This document shows, one piece after another, positions 22,701 through 35,357 of a stretch of 64,000 nucleotides of DNA (position 1 is its first letter; the number at the start of each line of letters is the position of its first letter). Location of the stretch: NCBI GenBank assembly GCA_024734555.1, contig JANPWX010020199.1, positions 637,767 to 701,766 on the forward strand. The letters are read 5' to 3'. A model generated the notes under the pieces. That model did not search any database. It saw nothing but the letters and a program-made list of their open reading frames with translations, and had not been told where the DNA came from. This DNA comes from Trochalopteron elliotii (Eukaryota > Chordata > Aves > Passeriformes > Leiothrichidae). A program made the position numbers and the translations under genes.

Positions 22701-25700
22701 AAACTAGATGAGTTTGAAATGAAAAGCTATTACTACACGACAGAAGATAGGCTGAAAGGGTCTGGTGGTGCTCATATTTAATTAGGATTCATTTCCATTC
22801 AGTTTTAACTGAAGTCAGCCTACACCAGACACAGTTTCAGCAGTTTTCTAACCACTTGAAGATTCTGGTTTTATTCATGTTGTTTTAGGAAAACTCCAGT
22901 TCAGTTGTATGTTTCCATTTTATGGGCTGTTGGCTATTAATTAGCTGAGCTCTGGCTTTGCACTTTTCCTGGTTAGACCAGTTGCTGAAGCCTACAAGCT
23001 ATTATTTTATCCATTTCAGTCTAGTACTCAGAAAGTTTAAATGAAGTTTAATATTCTTGTGCTAGGCTTAGCTTTCCATTTGTTCAAAGTGGATAGCTGA
23101 ATGAAGTGCACTGAGCCATGTCCTTACCGCAGTTAAAAAGTATCTTGAAATTTAAAGAAAAGGGAAAAAATAAATTAAAAATGTAAGCCTAGAGCATAGA
23201 AACACATGTGTCAGATGCAAAAATTGAGAATGCAGTATGGAATCTCTTTGGAGGTACAATAAGAAGACAATATTTAAGTACCTATACACCAATATAACAA
23301 TATAGCATTCGTTTTGTGTAAATACATACAGGCAGCCTGACATTTTACCTGATTGTGTAACTAAAGTATGCACATATCTATTTTGGCTTTCTTAAATTTA
23401 GTTTAATTTAGTTTCTTAAATTACCATTTGTCTGATGTTACTTTATGATTTCCAGGATGTATTTGCTTTGGCCTTAAGTTAGAAGAATGAATTTAAGTCT
23501 CAAATGAGAGAAGTAAAAAATATTTTTCATATATCTGGTGTTTTTACATACCTGTAACTTAATACTTTGAGACATAAGTTTGAAAAAAAATCTGCTTTGT
23601 ATTTCATGCATTAAGACACAAGATGAAAAATTCTGCTTCTTACAAAGTAACTAAGAGCTGTTAGGCATTACTAATGTATTTCCCACTTCCTTGTGTGAGA
23701 AGACAGTTTGGTCTCAACTCTTGTATGATAATATATTACTGATTTTTGTTCCTAAATTCAGAGTTTTATTATTTAAACAATTATTTTCATTTTATTTTAA
23801 GTAAGGTTATGTAAACTAATGATTTCTTGCATGCTGTGGTCTGAAAATTATTCACACACGTGACTTCATCTATCCAAATGCATCACTTCCATTGCCTTTT
23901 GAAGTGGACTTCACTAATGAGCTAAGTGGTTTCCTATTTGGGTTTAATGAGCAAAGCTAAAAATTCTTTTGCTTTCTATATCAAGTCTGCAGACCTCACT
24001 ACATTCTCTATGCAATTCTATTTTCTGTGTTGACCAGACCCTGATCACTGTGCTGTACAAACAAACTCACTGTGCATGGTGGCTACCCAGACAGGCTTTG
24101 CAAAGTGTAGCTGCAGTCAAGAACACTGAAGCTAAAGAAGAGTGCCTAGTCTCTCAATTTCTGGTTAGGGGCAACGTAACCTTCTTAATGTAAAAATATA
24201 CACATACTAGACACCAAAGTCTGATTTGTAGAGCAACATCCTAATTGATTCTCCTAATAAAAGTACATGTATCCTTTTCCTGTATTGAGCAATTTTAATA
24301 AATAATAAACACCTCAGTTTACTGTAATGTTTACCCTGTGATTGCAGTGCAACTTGTTAATTTTGATTGAAAAAAAGATGCAGGCACTTGGCAAAAATGT
24401 GTTGAACAATCCTGTAGTTCACTTTCATTTCACTAGATAAATATGTCTTTGCCATCTTAAGTGGTATTCTCATGATCTGAATTTGTAGTGAATGCAGAGC
24501 AGGATGTGTAACTAAGTGTAACCAATGACAGCATTTCCAGACATGATCTGAAGTCAATCATATTGTTTCTACTACTCTTAAAAACACAGCCTTTTTTCTT
24601 TTTTCCTTAAAGTGTATAATGCTATATGTAAACACCTTTCTGTTTAGCCTAGGGAATGAAGAAGGAAATAGAAGAGAGAGGTAAGAGCCATGACTTGCTT
24701 AGGTTTGTGGTTAATCAATTTTCCCCTCCCCGATGTTTCGAGATACCACCTTAAAATATGATAAAAACATTTTTTCTACTAATTTGATTTCCAAGCTGTC
24801 TACCAGTTACTTAAGAAGATGCCTTGGTTGTCAACTTTAAAGGCAGAAGCAGACATAATTTGTAGGCAAGACAAGTTGCTGCATTCTCAAGTATCTTAAT
24901 ATTATTGACATATGCAGGCATTTGACACAGTCCTAATGCAGCAGACACTTAACTGTGTTGACTTCTGTGCTAGAGTGGATGATTCTAATGGGACTAAGTG
25001 AGTAGGAGGTTTTGGCTGATGTTTGTCAAGCATCAAAAATCTTACAAAGTTTGACATGATCTTCTGCTCACCCACCATCAGGACCGTGAGCACACACAGC
25101 CCCTTCCCATGATGTAAAGTGCAGCTCTGCTTCACCACAGGTCTAGAAAAAAAATTATTTTCTGCTGCACGTTTCTTAAGTATGTCTTAATATTTGTGTT
25201 CTCATCCAGAGGCCTTTTGAGAAAGACAGTAGACCATGACCAGTATGAATTGTTCTAAGGAATTGTGTCAAGGTGTTAGAGTAAGTACAGTACAAGATGC
25301 TGGGGAACCAAAAGAGCTACTCAAGGAAAAATGATAATATGAATATTATAATTCATTGATTTTAGAAGCTATGGTGAAGTAATTTCTAGTTTCTTAATGT
25401 GAAAGACTATATGATGAGTATTTAAAGCTCGAACATAATCCTGACCACTAGAAAATTCCAGAGAGATAGAAGTAAACTAGTGTGTCCATACATAGGAAGC
25501 AAAAGCAGCATAGCTGCAGTGGGCTGCAGAAATTTGATATGATGGAATTTTCCAGTAAAGGCCTGGATGTCTCATCAAACTGATGGTGGTATTTGTGAAG
25601 AGGACCCATTTTCAGAAACAGTATATCTATTTTCATACAATAGATAACTTAATGTTGCATGATATTCAAATCTAATTACAGTGTAAAGTATGTCTCATGT

Positions 25701-26367
25701 CTCAGAAAAAGGTCTATTTTTGCAAATCTTTTGAATTCTAATAACTGTAAAAACAACTTTATCGGAATTTACAATCACTGTTTACCAGATCAGTGTCTGT
25801 AATAACAAACATGTGAAATGATGATGCCATTTCTTATTAATAAAGATATGTTCAAATTAAGTGTTTTTTTAGGAAAGTAGGGTGTGAAGTTAGGGAGTTA
25901 GGAAGGACAAACAAAGAGAATACCATAAGAGAACAGTGAATGGTGATTTTGCTGAGGCTCCCTTATATCAATTTCATTATCTGAGGAAGAATCTCTCTTT
26001 TCCGAGTTCTTACCAGACCTTGCTGTGTTTGAAGGATAAATCAGTCATCCCATATATCTTTCAGCACACAGCAACTGAGGGTGACAAATTTGTTGTGGAT
26101 TTGGGGGTTTTGTGGTTTTTTTTTTGTTTGAGGCAGAGGTTATGTGCAAGTGTGGATGAGATATTATTCTTTTTTCACTAAATTATTGATTTGTAAGAGA
26201 AAAAAATGTGTATGTAATATCAAAGTGCAAAGTCAGCACTGTGAGCTCACTTTATACAGTCTTTCTCCACAAATGCCAGAGAACCTGTTGCAATCCAAGC
26301 AAACAAATTTTGTGACAGCATTTGGCTGATCTGCTGCAAAAGAATTCAGGAGTGAATTGAGAAAAGG

Positions 26368-26395
26368 ATCTGATTTAAAAAAAAAAAAAAAAAAG
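26368..26395. repeat. Poly-A run
   Basis: A homopolymer of about 18-20 A residues in intergenic DNA. No retrocopy was recognised just upstream of it. Confidence 0.8.
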
Positions 26396-27288
26396 GGCAA
26401 AAATACCCCAAAACTTTATTATTCCCTTTTACTGGTGTTTAAGTCTGCAAGACTCATCCTTTATACAAGGCCATAGTCACATTTCATAGATGATGATCTT
26501 CTATATGAATGTATTTTGCCAGTTCAATGAAACCTTTTCATACTAATGTAAAAATAAATTGTAAGGGTCAAAACTGCTGTTTCTAATGTCATTCTACAGT
26601 AGGGTGACATTTTTCTATGATTGTGTATTACTGCTCTTGTAGGTCCATTTTTATGCTAATTTTTAACTGGGTGTGGTTTTGCCCTCCTCCACACTCTGAT
26701 GCATATTTCCACTGCAGTAATTTTTTTAAAGCTGAAGCCAGTTCCAAGCTAAGAACCTTCTTTAAGACATGAAAGCCCATTTAAGCTATAGGAGTTCTCT
26801 TTGTCTTTTTTATTTTTTCTTGATCACATGTTTTCTCTATAAAAGATTGAAAGCTCCTACATTCATGAAAAAATTCAGATCAACTTCCATTTCTTCTGTA
26901 GATACCCATGAGTCACCATCCTCAAGCAAGCTAGTTCACACCTGGAAGTTAATAGCTGAGATATAGTTTTTTATGTTTCACCATATGAAAACTTCTGAAT
27001 GACTCAACAAGCTTTCTGTAAACCTCTAGAGAAATACCATCATGTAAGCTTAGTGCCTGTTTTTTATGTGAGCAGCAGATTGCTGAAGCCAATGGTTTTG
27101 AGAGCAGATGCCTCCAACAGCTCTTTTGTGAAACCTGGCAATACAAGGTGTTATTTTGTACCATTTAATAAGTTTGCAACACACATCCTTGGGCCTTTAG
27201 CAGCATACTCTGAAATCACCTAATTTTTCTAGAATTCTGGACCAAATCTCCCTGTTTCATTTTGGGATGGCACGTATGTCTGCCACAC

Positions 27289-27330
27289 AGAATATTACAG
27301 AATATTACAGAATATTACAGAATATTACAT
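27289..27330. repeat. Decanucleotide tandem repeat, four copies
   Basis: The 10-bp unit aatattacag is repeated four times without change, apart from the last base of the fourth copy (aatattacat). Confidence 0.93.
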
Positions 27331-27767
27331 GGCTCTCTGTCGTCCAGTATCAACTTTGTTTTTATCTGCTGCTCTACTTTGAGGTTCAACTGTTCTGCTA
27401 AGCAGCATCAGTAACATGATGGGTGGCACTAGTCCTTCCTGACTTAGTTTCCAATCTTTTCCTTTAACAGAATTTTAATAAATACCTTTACATGAAAGAT
27501 CTTTTTCCATTTGTCTGAGAGGTCAATGTCATCACTCGCTGACCTGACTTGCCTACCAATACAAATGTTATTTACCATTTCATAAAAGATGACAGAAACC
27601 ATGCAAACTCACCCAGTGTGTTCCTAGGCTCATTTGTCCTCTGAATCATCTAGCTTACCTCACATCTAGATTATCTGTAGTGAGGTGAGGTAGGAAATAT
27701 CTGCAGGCTTTCCTGTTCTCTTAATGCATGATGTTGGAAGTGTCTAAAGTTTGGGCCTCTTGGGGTT

Positions 27768-27872
27768 TCTCAGTGATCTAGTGGAAGGTGTCCCTGACCA
27801 TAGCAGGGAGGTTGGAACCACATAATCATTACGGTCCCTTCCTAACCAAACTATGCTGTGTTTCTATGATTT
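27768..27872 (+). mobile_element. CR1 LINE 3' end (short fragment)
   Basis: The segment matches the extreme 3' end of avian CR1. It contains ctagtggaaggtgtccctg, gcagggaggttggaac and ggtcccttcctaaccaaac, and ends near tttctatgattt, a relic of the terminal attctatg-type repeat. It is severely 5'-truncated, as is usual for CR1. Confidence 0.88.
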
Positions 27873-30063
27873 GAAACCTGGCATTAAAATTCCCAAGGAA
27901 GTTTTCATTCTTGCTGCTAGGAGATGTCTGCCCACCAGATGACTTTCCTATTCTAAGTCAACTTGTATCTCTAAGAGTGACATGATGCCCTTGGAAAACA
28001 AAATAGTTCCATTTCAAAATTTGGCCAGGACAATTAAAAGTCCTTTCACACTCCTGGCTCACTGTTCTTCCTTATTCCTAGTTCTTCTTCCTACAGCTGC
28101 TCCACCCTCTGGAAAGCAAACAATGATCCATGAGGAAGCTGTCTGATTTGGGACACTCTCTTGCCTTAATACACTTTTGTTTTCCTGTATCACACTGTTC
28201 CTCTACTTCCAAAAAGTTCTATCAGTGTTTAGATTTACTAAGGAGAAACTAAAATAAGTTAAAGATACAGTCTGGCTAAGTGCATTTCCAGTCTAGATCA
28301 GTTCAAGTCTGGCTAATGGCAATGCAGAAAAAATAGGGCTCTTTGAATTTCACTGGCTGTATACTCTCTTCGCCCCCAAGCCCATGCATGAAATGGTATT
28401 ATGACTTTGATTGTGGAGGTAACTTGCCATCCTAGGAGAAAACAGAGTCTGGAAATTATTGTTTTATTTGAGCAAGAAGTCATGGCAATAGTTGTTACTG
28501 AGTTTGCTGTATATTCTTTGAAGAGATTCTTTGGGAACTTGTCATGAAGACCTTGCCAAAGAGACACAGGTCTGTTGTGATTCTTTAGATTGTATTTCCT
28601 GAATCTGCTTTGTAAAGAAATTTGAAAAGAAAAGCACTGGAAAGCACAAGGTGGCTGCTTTGAATAGCTACAGCAGAGTGCCACTGGATTTTCTAGAAGG
28701 CTGAACACAGTTGAAAGATTGAAAGTTGATAGCAGACAGGGTTTGGAAGATTTGCTGAAGAGTTCAAATGCTTCACAAGCCTTATGTTAGGAGACTGTTC
28801 AGTGTTTTAAAAAACTCAGAAATAATCCCAATTTAAAGTGTGTGGAAACTATTGTATTCTTAAGTCATTGCAGAAGAGAAAATCATATTTCCTTCCTGTA
28901 AACCAAACGTGAACAGAACATGGAGACCTGTACATACTGATTGTTCTGAGGCTGAGCTGCAAAATACAAGTCAAGTCTCGGTCATATATGGAATCTGAAG
29001 AAGAAAGCAAGGAAAGAATTAAGCATCACAAATAGCTTTTATAGTCTTATCAGTCACTGTAGAAGATATTAATTAAAGAAAAAAGACAATAACAGATTTC
29101 ATGGTGAGGGCAGTAGAAATTCAGGCTTAGAAGGAAAAACAGAGTATATGCAGAATGGAATAGAAACACTCTGAAAGGCTCCCTTAAACAGTCTTTGATT
29201 CCTTCATGTGCCTTAGATTGTTCTCATTTTTAAAGGAGCTTTATCTGAGTATTTTTCACCACAAGTTGGTCTTTATAGTCATTAGCTGTGCATTGTCCTC
29301 TCCTTCCCTCCTTGCCCTGCAACAATTTAATTACCTCATGTTTTGTATTTAAAAATGCACTGTTTAAGTATTTGGCATTTTATACTGATTTCTAGTCCTC
29401 CCTCTTTCTGATGCTGCTGCTCACTAGTTATCAGAAATTTTATTGTTAGGGAAGAGTTTCTGGTACGTACTCTTACCTCTGTTGAAAGACTGGGAGAAGA
29501 AAGCAGTAGAGAGATTTCCCAGCTGCCTGATTTTTTCATTGTAAAAGCCATAAGGAAATCCCCGAGCTTAAAAGCACCAAGTAATCTTTAAGGAATCCAT
29601 TAGAACAATTTCCTTTTGGAATGCAGATATGCAGGTGCTATTTGTCACCCATGTTTGGTTAGGACTCGACTGTGTGATCCTTAGCCATATTTTTAACTTT
29701 TCTTTGCAAATAAGTCTGGCAAAATCTCAAAAAGCAAGTATGAACTGTGAAATGAACTCTATAAATTATAAACTGTTGTGTTGTTATGCAGCATCTGAAG
29801 TATGTCTCAGTTTATCTGTAGATATTTTTGAATGCATAATATTCTGCCTGGAGCTCTTCCAGGCTGCTGCATCAGCGCCTTTTTAGCATCATTCCACTGA
29901 CACAATCCTAAGTGTTTCTTCAAAGTAGAAGAACCAGGCTTTGAAATGATTATGAAAGCTGTAGAGAATTGAGGTTCTTATCAGTTTAATATCTGATACA
30001 TCCTCAATGAGAGGACTTTATATTAAACAGACTTTTTTGCCATAGCAACCCACTGCAACATTA
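27873..30063. other. Intergenic DNA between two CR1 copies, no gene seen
   Basis: AT-rich DNA with no recognisable gene or repeat. The longest gap-free unexplained open frame of the window (28313-28708, minus) lies here but shows no recognisable domain. Confidence 0.65.
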
Positions 30064-30768
30064 TAGGCTGGGGACAGTGTGGCTGGACAGTACCCAGGCA
30101 GAAAGGGACCTGGGGGCTCTGGTGACAGCAGCTGAACACGAGCCAGCAGTGTGCCCAGGTGGCCAAGAAGGCCAATGGCATCCTGGCCTGGATCAGGAAT
30201 AGTGTGGGCAGACATGGAAGTCATTCTTCCCCTGTTCTCAGCACTGGTGAGGCCACACCTCAAGTGCTGTGCCCAGTTCTGGGCCCCTCAGTTTGGGAAT
30301 GATGAGGTGCTGGAGCATGTCCTGAAAACAGCAACAGAGCTGGTGAAGGGTCTGGAGCACAAGTCCTGTGAGGAGCAGCTGAGGGAGCTTGGGGTGTTTA
30401 GCCTGAAAAAAGGAATCTCAGAGGTGACTTTATCACTTACCACTCTCTACAATTACCTGAAAGGTGGTTGTAGCCAGCTCGGTGTCTTCTCCCAGGCAAC
30501 AACTGACAGAATGAGAGGACACAGTCTTGAGCTGCACCAAAGGAAGTTCAAGTTAGACATCAGAAAAAATTCTTCACTGAAAGGGTGATTGGGCACGGGA
30601 ATCATCTGCCTGAGGACATGGTGGAGTCACCGTCCCTGGACATGTTTAAAAAAAAGACTGGACATGGCATTCAGTGCCATGGTTTAGCTGATTGGGGGTG
30701 TCAGGTCATAGGTCAGGCTTGATGATTTCAAAAGGCCTTTTCTGACCTAGTCCCTTCTGTGCTTTAGC
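30064..30768 (+). mobile_element. CR1 LINE 3' portion, about 0.7 kb
   Basis: The best preserved CR1 copy of the window. It reads through the typical 3' region: ggctggggacagtgtggctg, aaagggacctgggggctctg, ccaagaaggccaatggcatc, ccagttctgggcccctcag, ttcttcactgaaagggtgat and gtggagtcaccgtccctgga. It ends near gacctagtcccttctgtgct. It is truncated at the 5' end, so no reverse transcriptase domain is present, and the open frame over 30151-30588 is fortuitous. Confidence 0.95.
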
Positions 30769-32466
30769 CAACATCTGTATCTCTTACAAAGGACAGCTCT
30801 CATTCTTGAGTCTGGTAACGTCACTGTTCTCAATAGAACACAAAAGCAGACCCTGGGTCAAAAACATAAATAAAGTTCAAGGTAAGAGAAAAGCTGCTTA
30901 GGTTGAAGGCAGTATCTGAATGTAAGAAGGGGACCAAGAGGAACTGAAAGGAGAAATCTGGAAAAATTAAGAAGTATAATTTGATAAAGTGTTTTAATTC
31001 CCTTCTCATCACACAGCAGGAACCCAAGTGAAATCTTCTTGCATTAGAGCATGTGATGACACCAGCAGTGCTTGGTCTTGTGAATTCTGTCATTACCAAA
31101 ATTTCTATTTTTAGGAAAATATTAATTTAAGATTATTAAAACAATAACCTTCAAGGAAAGGAATCAGCAGTCATTTCTTATGGGAAAAAAATGGGAAAGT
31201 GGAACAAAAGTTTTTTTATCAGGAGAAACACTGACTGTCCTTAAATCCTTCCTAAAAAAATCCTTTAGGCAATCTTCATCTTTACCGATAAAAAAGAAAA
31301 GGGGGAAAAAAAATCTGCTTTCAGCATAACACATCTATAAAAGTAGATAAAAGGCACAGACATGATTTTCTGCATAATATTAAAACAACTGTGATTACAT
31401 TTGAAAAGGTAATTGATAAGGTTCTTACCTGTAAAGATCAGAGGTCAGCAATTTAGAGGCTACAGTGGAACTTATTTCCCCACAAAACCAAACAAAAGAA
31501 ACAAGAAACCCCAAGGACTGGATTTCAAGGTATATCCTGTCTTCTTGTGCTCTGTAGTTTCCAGGACAGGTGTTTCTTTGGGTTTACTTCTTTCTTAACT
31601 CATTGTGCCATACCTTGTATTTTTTCCTTATTTTTCTTCCTAGTTGTCTTTATTTCTTTCATCTAACAGCACACTTCTTTGAAAGATTTAAGTTCACAGA
31701 TGGGAGATAATGGTCAATGAACAACTGTTGTTAGAAGTATAGAAAACCAGAAAGATTCAAAGATGACACACTTTATTACATTGCCAGCTATCTTGATTTT
31801 AATGCAAGTTCTGTGATTGCCATTCTTCCCTTCAAGTCTGGGCTGCCATAAGTCAAAATCTTTTATAAGAACCTCAGTGCACTTTATATTAAAAGTTCAG
31901 ACATTTCTAGCCCTCATAAAAACAAAAAAACCCACAACCAACAAACAAAAAACCACCCACATTCAAACGAGCAAAAGAAGTGCTAAAGGCTAAAAAGAAA
32001 TGAAAAAATATTTTCCTACTAAACATTTTTAAACAGGAGAATTTGAAAGGGTTTATATAATTCACAAAATATTGGCAAAAAAAAATAAAGAAACCCATCA
32101 AACAACTCCTGTTATCCTTATATTGCGACTGAATAAAAGAATACATTGTTTCAAGTATTTTAAGTTTTTTAAACAAATGATGACTAAGACCACTGCACAC
32201 ATTACCATAAGAATTAAGACACACTTCCAATTATGTCTTAGCTTCAAGGCTTGCACAGAAAAATTCCCAGTGCCCATAGCAAAATGTAATCTCCAGGTGG
32301 AGGCCTTTGGTTTTCACTTGGTCCCTTAGCACCCACAGGTAAATCTCAGTGCTCAGGTTCTTGCCCTTACTCACAGAATAGTGTTGGTATTTCTTTATCA
32401 TACTAACACAAGTCTGAACTGAGCATTAGCCCTGGATTCTACACAGACAAAGCACTTTTAAAGTCT
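30769..32466. other. Intergenic DNA, no gene seen
   Basis: AT-rich sequence with A-rich low-complexity patches (for example 31915-31962, caaaa/caacc type). No gene or named repeat was recognised. Confidence 0.65.
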
Positions 32467-32926
32467 TGTAGTGGTTTGAAAGCAAAATGAGTGAGAGGCT
32501 CCAAGTCAGAAATAGAATTTAATAATAAGAAAAATAAAATAAAATAAATGCAATAATACAAAAGACCACTGACAGTCAGAATACTACCTGAGCAGGGTGA
32601 TGGAAGCAGTCCAGATGAGGGGATCTTCCTGAAGCAGTGATCCTGCAGAAAAGTCTGGTAGCTCTGATCCTCTGGAAATCCAGTGGATAAGGGCTGCCTG
32701 TACTGTCCCAAATCCCAGATTATATCCAGGTGAGAATGCTTGGTTCCTCCCCCTGGGCGGAGCATCTCACAATGGGATGATGAGTCATACAGGGAGTCCT
32801 TGATGGCCCATTAAAGAGAGATAACTCCCTCCGGGAGTTATCTGTGAGTCATGCAGCAGGCATTTGATGGGCCATTAACAGAAGATAGCCCAGAGGGAGG
32901 GGGCCTGAGAGAACACTTTTCCAACA
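32467..32926 (-). mobile_element. Endogenous retrovirus LTR, apparently solo, minus strand
   Basis: On the minus strand the segment begins tgttggaaaagtgttctc and ends tttcaaaccactaca, giving TG..CA ends. A TATA-like ggatataatc lies in the middle and an ATTAAA polyadenylation signal sits near the 3' end (+ strand tttaat at 32518-32523). The layout U3-TATA-polyA-U5 and the 460-bp length fit an LTR, and it resembles an LTR type common in songbird genomes. No gag/pol/env sequence adjoins it. No target-site duplication could be confirmed. The U3 part contains a 64-bp-spaced duplication (see findings). Confidence 0.82.
32819..32843. repeat. Perfect 11-bp inverted repeat (hairpin) inside the LTR U3
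   Basis: Left arm agataactccc (32819-32829) and right arm gggagttatct (32833-32843) are exact reverse complements around the 3-base loop tcc. Confidence 0.95.
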
Positions 32927-34873
32927 ATTGGATTCAACAGTTCATGAAGATGGTGATAGAATACTTTGTGCACATCCTATACTACAACCCAGGACAAGTC
33001 TGTAGTTTCATACTTAAAAAGCCTCACATACCTTTAGGCTGGATATACCAACGCCTATGCCAATGTTTTTGATTAGAATCTTGCAGTTATTTCACTGGCA
33101 TAACTGAGACCTAGGTACCAGATGCTTTTATTTCATTTTGCATGTGTATTTTACAACTTCTACCTGCCACATAACTGCTGTGATACAACATATATCAGTG
33201 TGTATTTCTGCCTGTGAAGAAGATATATTGATGATGAAATAACTCAAGGCAGCATTTGTAGGACAGGAAAGGACTAACTTTGTCCTTACCTTCCTCTCAG
33301 GTATTTAAGATGATGCAGGCACATAGTTAATCAGACATTAAGAAGCAGTCAGCCTGTGAACTTTGCTTGTGGCCTATTCCTTGTCCATCTAATCACATAG
33401 GGTGAGTTAACTGCCAGAATATTTTCTACATACTTACATGTGTTTATGTCATTCATGTCATTGTCCTGCTAAAATTAGTTGTCTCTAAATTAATCACAAT
33501 ATTTTGAGGGAATTTGTCTGGACATAGCAGTAGCAGATGATACAGAGAAACTGACTCTTGCTATTTACTAGCACATCAGAAAGTATCTGCATCTTTGTTT
33601 TCAGAAGCACATATACCTGTATCAATATAAGCTCTCATCTGTTAGTGCACAATCCATATATAAGACCAAATCCAGATTGCTGTGTCACTCCATGATAAGA
33701 AAGTTAAACTTTCTAGTCTTAGGGTAGCATGTTAATGTTTATTGAAAGATACTGCATATCTGGCTCAGTCTGTAACATCTCTGTCAGATGTTGCTATTTT
33801 TACATTTTACTTAGCATTTTAATTCTTCCTACTTCTGTGATCTGACCTTCTTTTCAGTTAATTTTGATATTTTTGCAGAATATGGAGCAAAGAAATTATT
33901 TCTTTCTGAAAGGCCTCCTTAATGGCAGAAGATGTTGATTTCTAAACCCCAGGCCTAACTGGTACAACCTTCCCCAGGATGGCACTTCACCATGTCTGGA
34001 AAGTCTGCAGTCAGTATCAGCTTGATCCTTTCAAGTTGAGCAAGAATTTTTTTGCAGAGCAACTCATGGAAGAGCCATTAATTGGTTTCTACATGTCCTT
34101 GTAGAGTATTCACAGAGCTGTCAGAGGTGGCTAGGCCTGTAAATCCCCAAGATAAGATAAATAGATAAATCCCCAAGATAAGATCCCCAAGACTTTGCTG
34201 CAATTTGTGTCACAGCAGTGCTGAAGGGGTGCGGAAGGGTCAGAAAGAATGAGACACAAACAAACCTCATGGGTAACTCCTTAAATACTGGCATGGCTTT
34301 ATTTCTCACTACATCCTTCATGTTTCCAATATTGACTCTACCAAAGCAGTTTCTAAATATCACACCTCTTTCTCAGCTGTTTTTTTTACCAAAATGCAAG
34401 CTGAACATGCTCTGGATTTGGATAGAGACTTGGATTCCTTGCCGAGTATCTGTGGCACACCACTTATAAAGCTGATTGGGGTTTTACATTGTGTTATGTA
34501 GCCACCTTCACATTCAGGAGTTCTTTGCAATCTTTGTTCTCTGCCCCTCACGTAAAAATAGGAAAAGGGAATAAAAGACCTTGGAGTTCCTTAAGTATCT
34601 GAACTTCTGCAATGACCTGCTTACTCTTACATTTTCCCACTGGGGACCTGAAAGTTCAACTACCTGCATAAAATCAGAGCAATAAAATCCATGCACACAC
34701 AACACACATTTTCAGTGAGAGATTATCCCCAGGAGGATCTGTTCAAAATGATACAACTTTTTAAATTCTTTTAAGTAACTTAATCATGGATTTGTTCACC
34801 TTTGCAGATGGGGAGAGGAACTGAAGTTTTTCTGCAAAATAATCCATTCACTGAGGGTTTGGGGTTCACTGGG
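32927..34873. other. Spacer between LTRs, no gene seen
   Basis: AT-rich DNA. A short local duplication (ccccaagataagat units) occurs at about 34144-34192. No coding sequence or recognised repeat family was seen. Confidence 0.6.
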
Positions 34874-35357
34874 TGAGGCCTGATGGGCTTCAGTGAACAA
34901 AAAGAAGATTCCTAGACTTTGAGAGTTTAACATTTATAGGTTGAGATTAGCCAGAAGACACAGAGGAGATAAATGGACATTAACAAACATATACCCCCTT
35001 GTGCAGTTGGAGACACTTGTTCTGGGAAAAGATTGATAAGAGAACGAAAGAATGAGGACCAAATTAGCATCAAAAGTGAAGCGATCAAAAACCAATAGGA
35101 GGTTGGATGTTAAGAACTGTGTAATGTAGAATCAATAAATGAGAATTTCTTCGGGCGTTTTGTATACAAATATGCAAAAATTCTGGTAAAGAACCATGTG
35201 TGATGCCATGATTTCTACTGCACATCCTGGCATGTGTGGATAGAACGATTTCCATTGCATATCCTGGCCAGAATAACATGCTGGGCAGAATAAAGTAATT
35301 CCTGATTATCTAAAACATAAAAGATGTTGTTGGAGAGTCTTTATTCCTGCAGTTTCA
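34874..35357 (+). mobile_element. Probable ERVK-like LTR, plus strand (borders approximate)
   Basis: The block ends with an LTR-like R-U5 region: cctggccagaataacatg, then AATAAA at 35289-35294 (gggcagaataaagtaattcc), then gttggagagtctttattcctg and a terminal gtttca. The arrangement resembles avian beta/alpha-type retroviral LTRs, in which a cleavage signal is followed by a short U5. The left border (near tgaggcctgatgg) is uncertain, no target-site duplication was found, and no internal retroviral sequence is attached. Confidence 0.6.

Larger units (their letters stand above)
17901..27767. other. Intergenic DNA downstream of OSTF1, no gene seen
   Basis: Nearly 10 kb of AT-rich sequence without a recognisable coding exon, RNA gene or named repeat family. 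Short open frames on both strands lack homology signs that I can recognise. Small A-rich tracts (for example the CAAAA-type run at 19663-19730) and a 10-bp tandem repeat (27289-27330) are the only structure noted. Confidence 0.7.

Noticed and set aside
28313..28708. Minus-strand open frame of 131 codons
   Set aside because: Long for this AT-rich DNA, but it has no recognisable domain, no splice context and no promoter or poly(A) context. Composition is like the surrounding intergenic sequence.
30151..30588. Plus-strand open frame of 145 codons
   Set aside because: It lies entirely inside the 3' non-coding part of a CR1 element.
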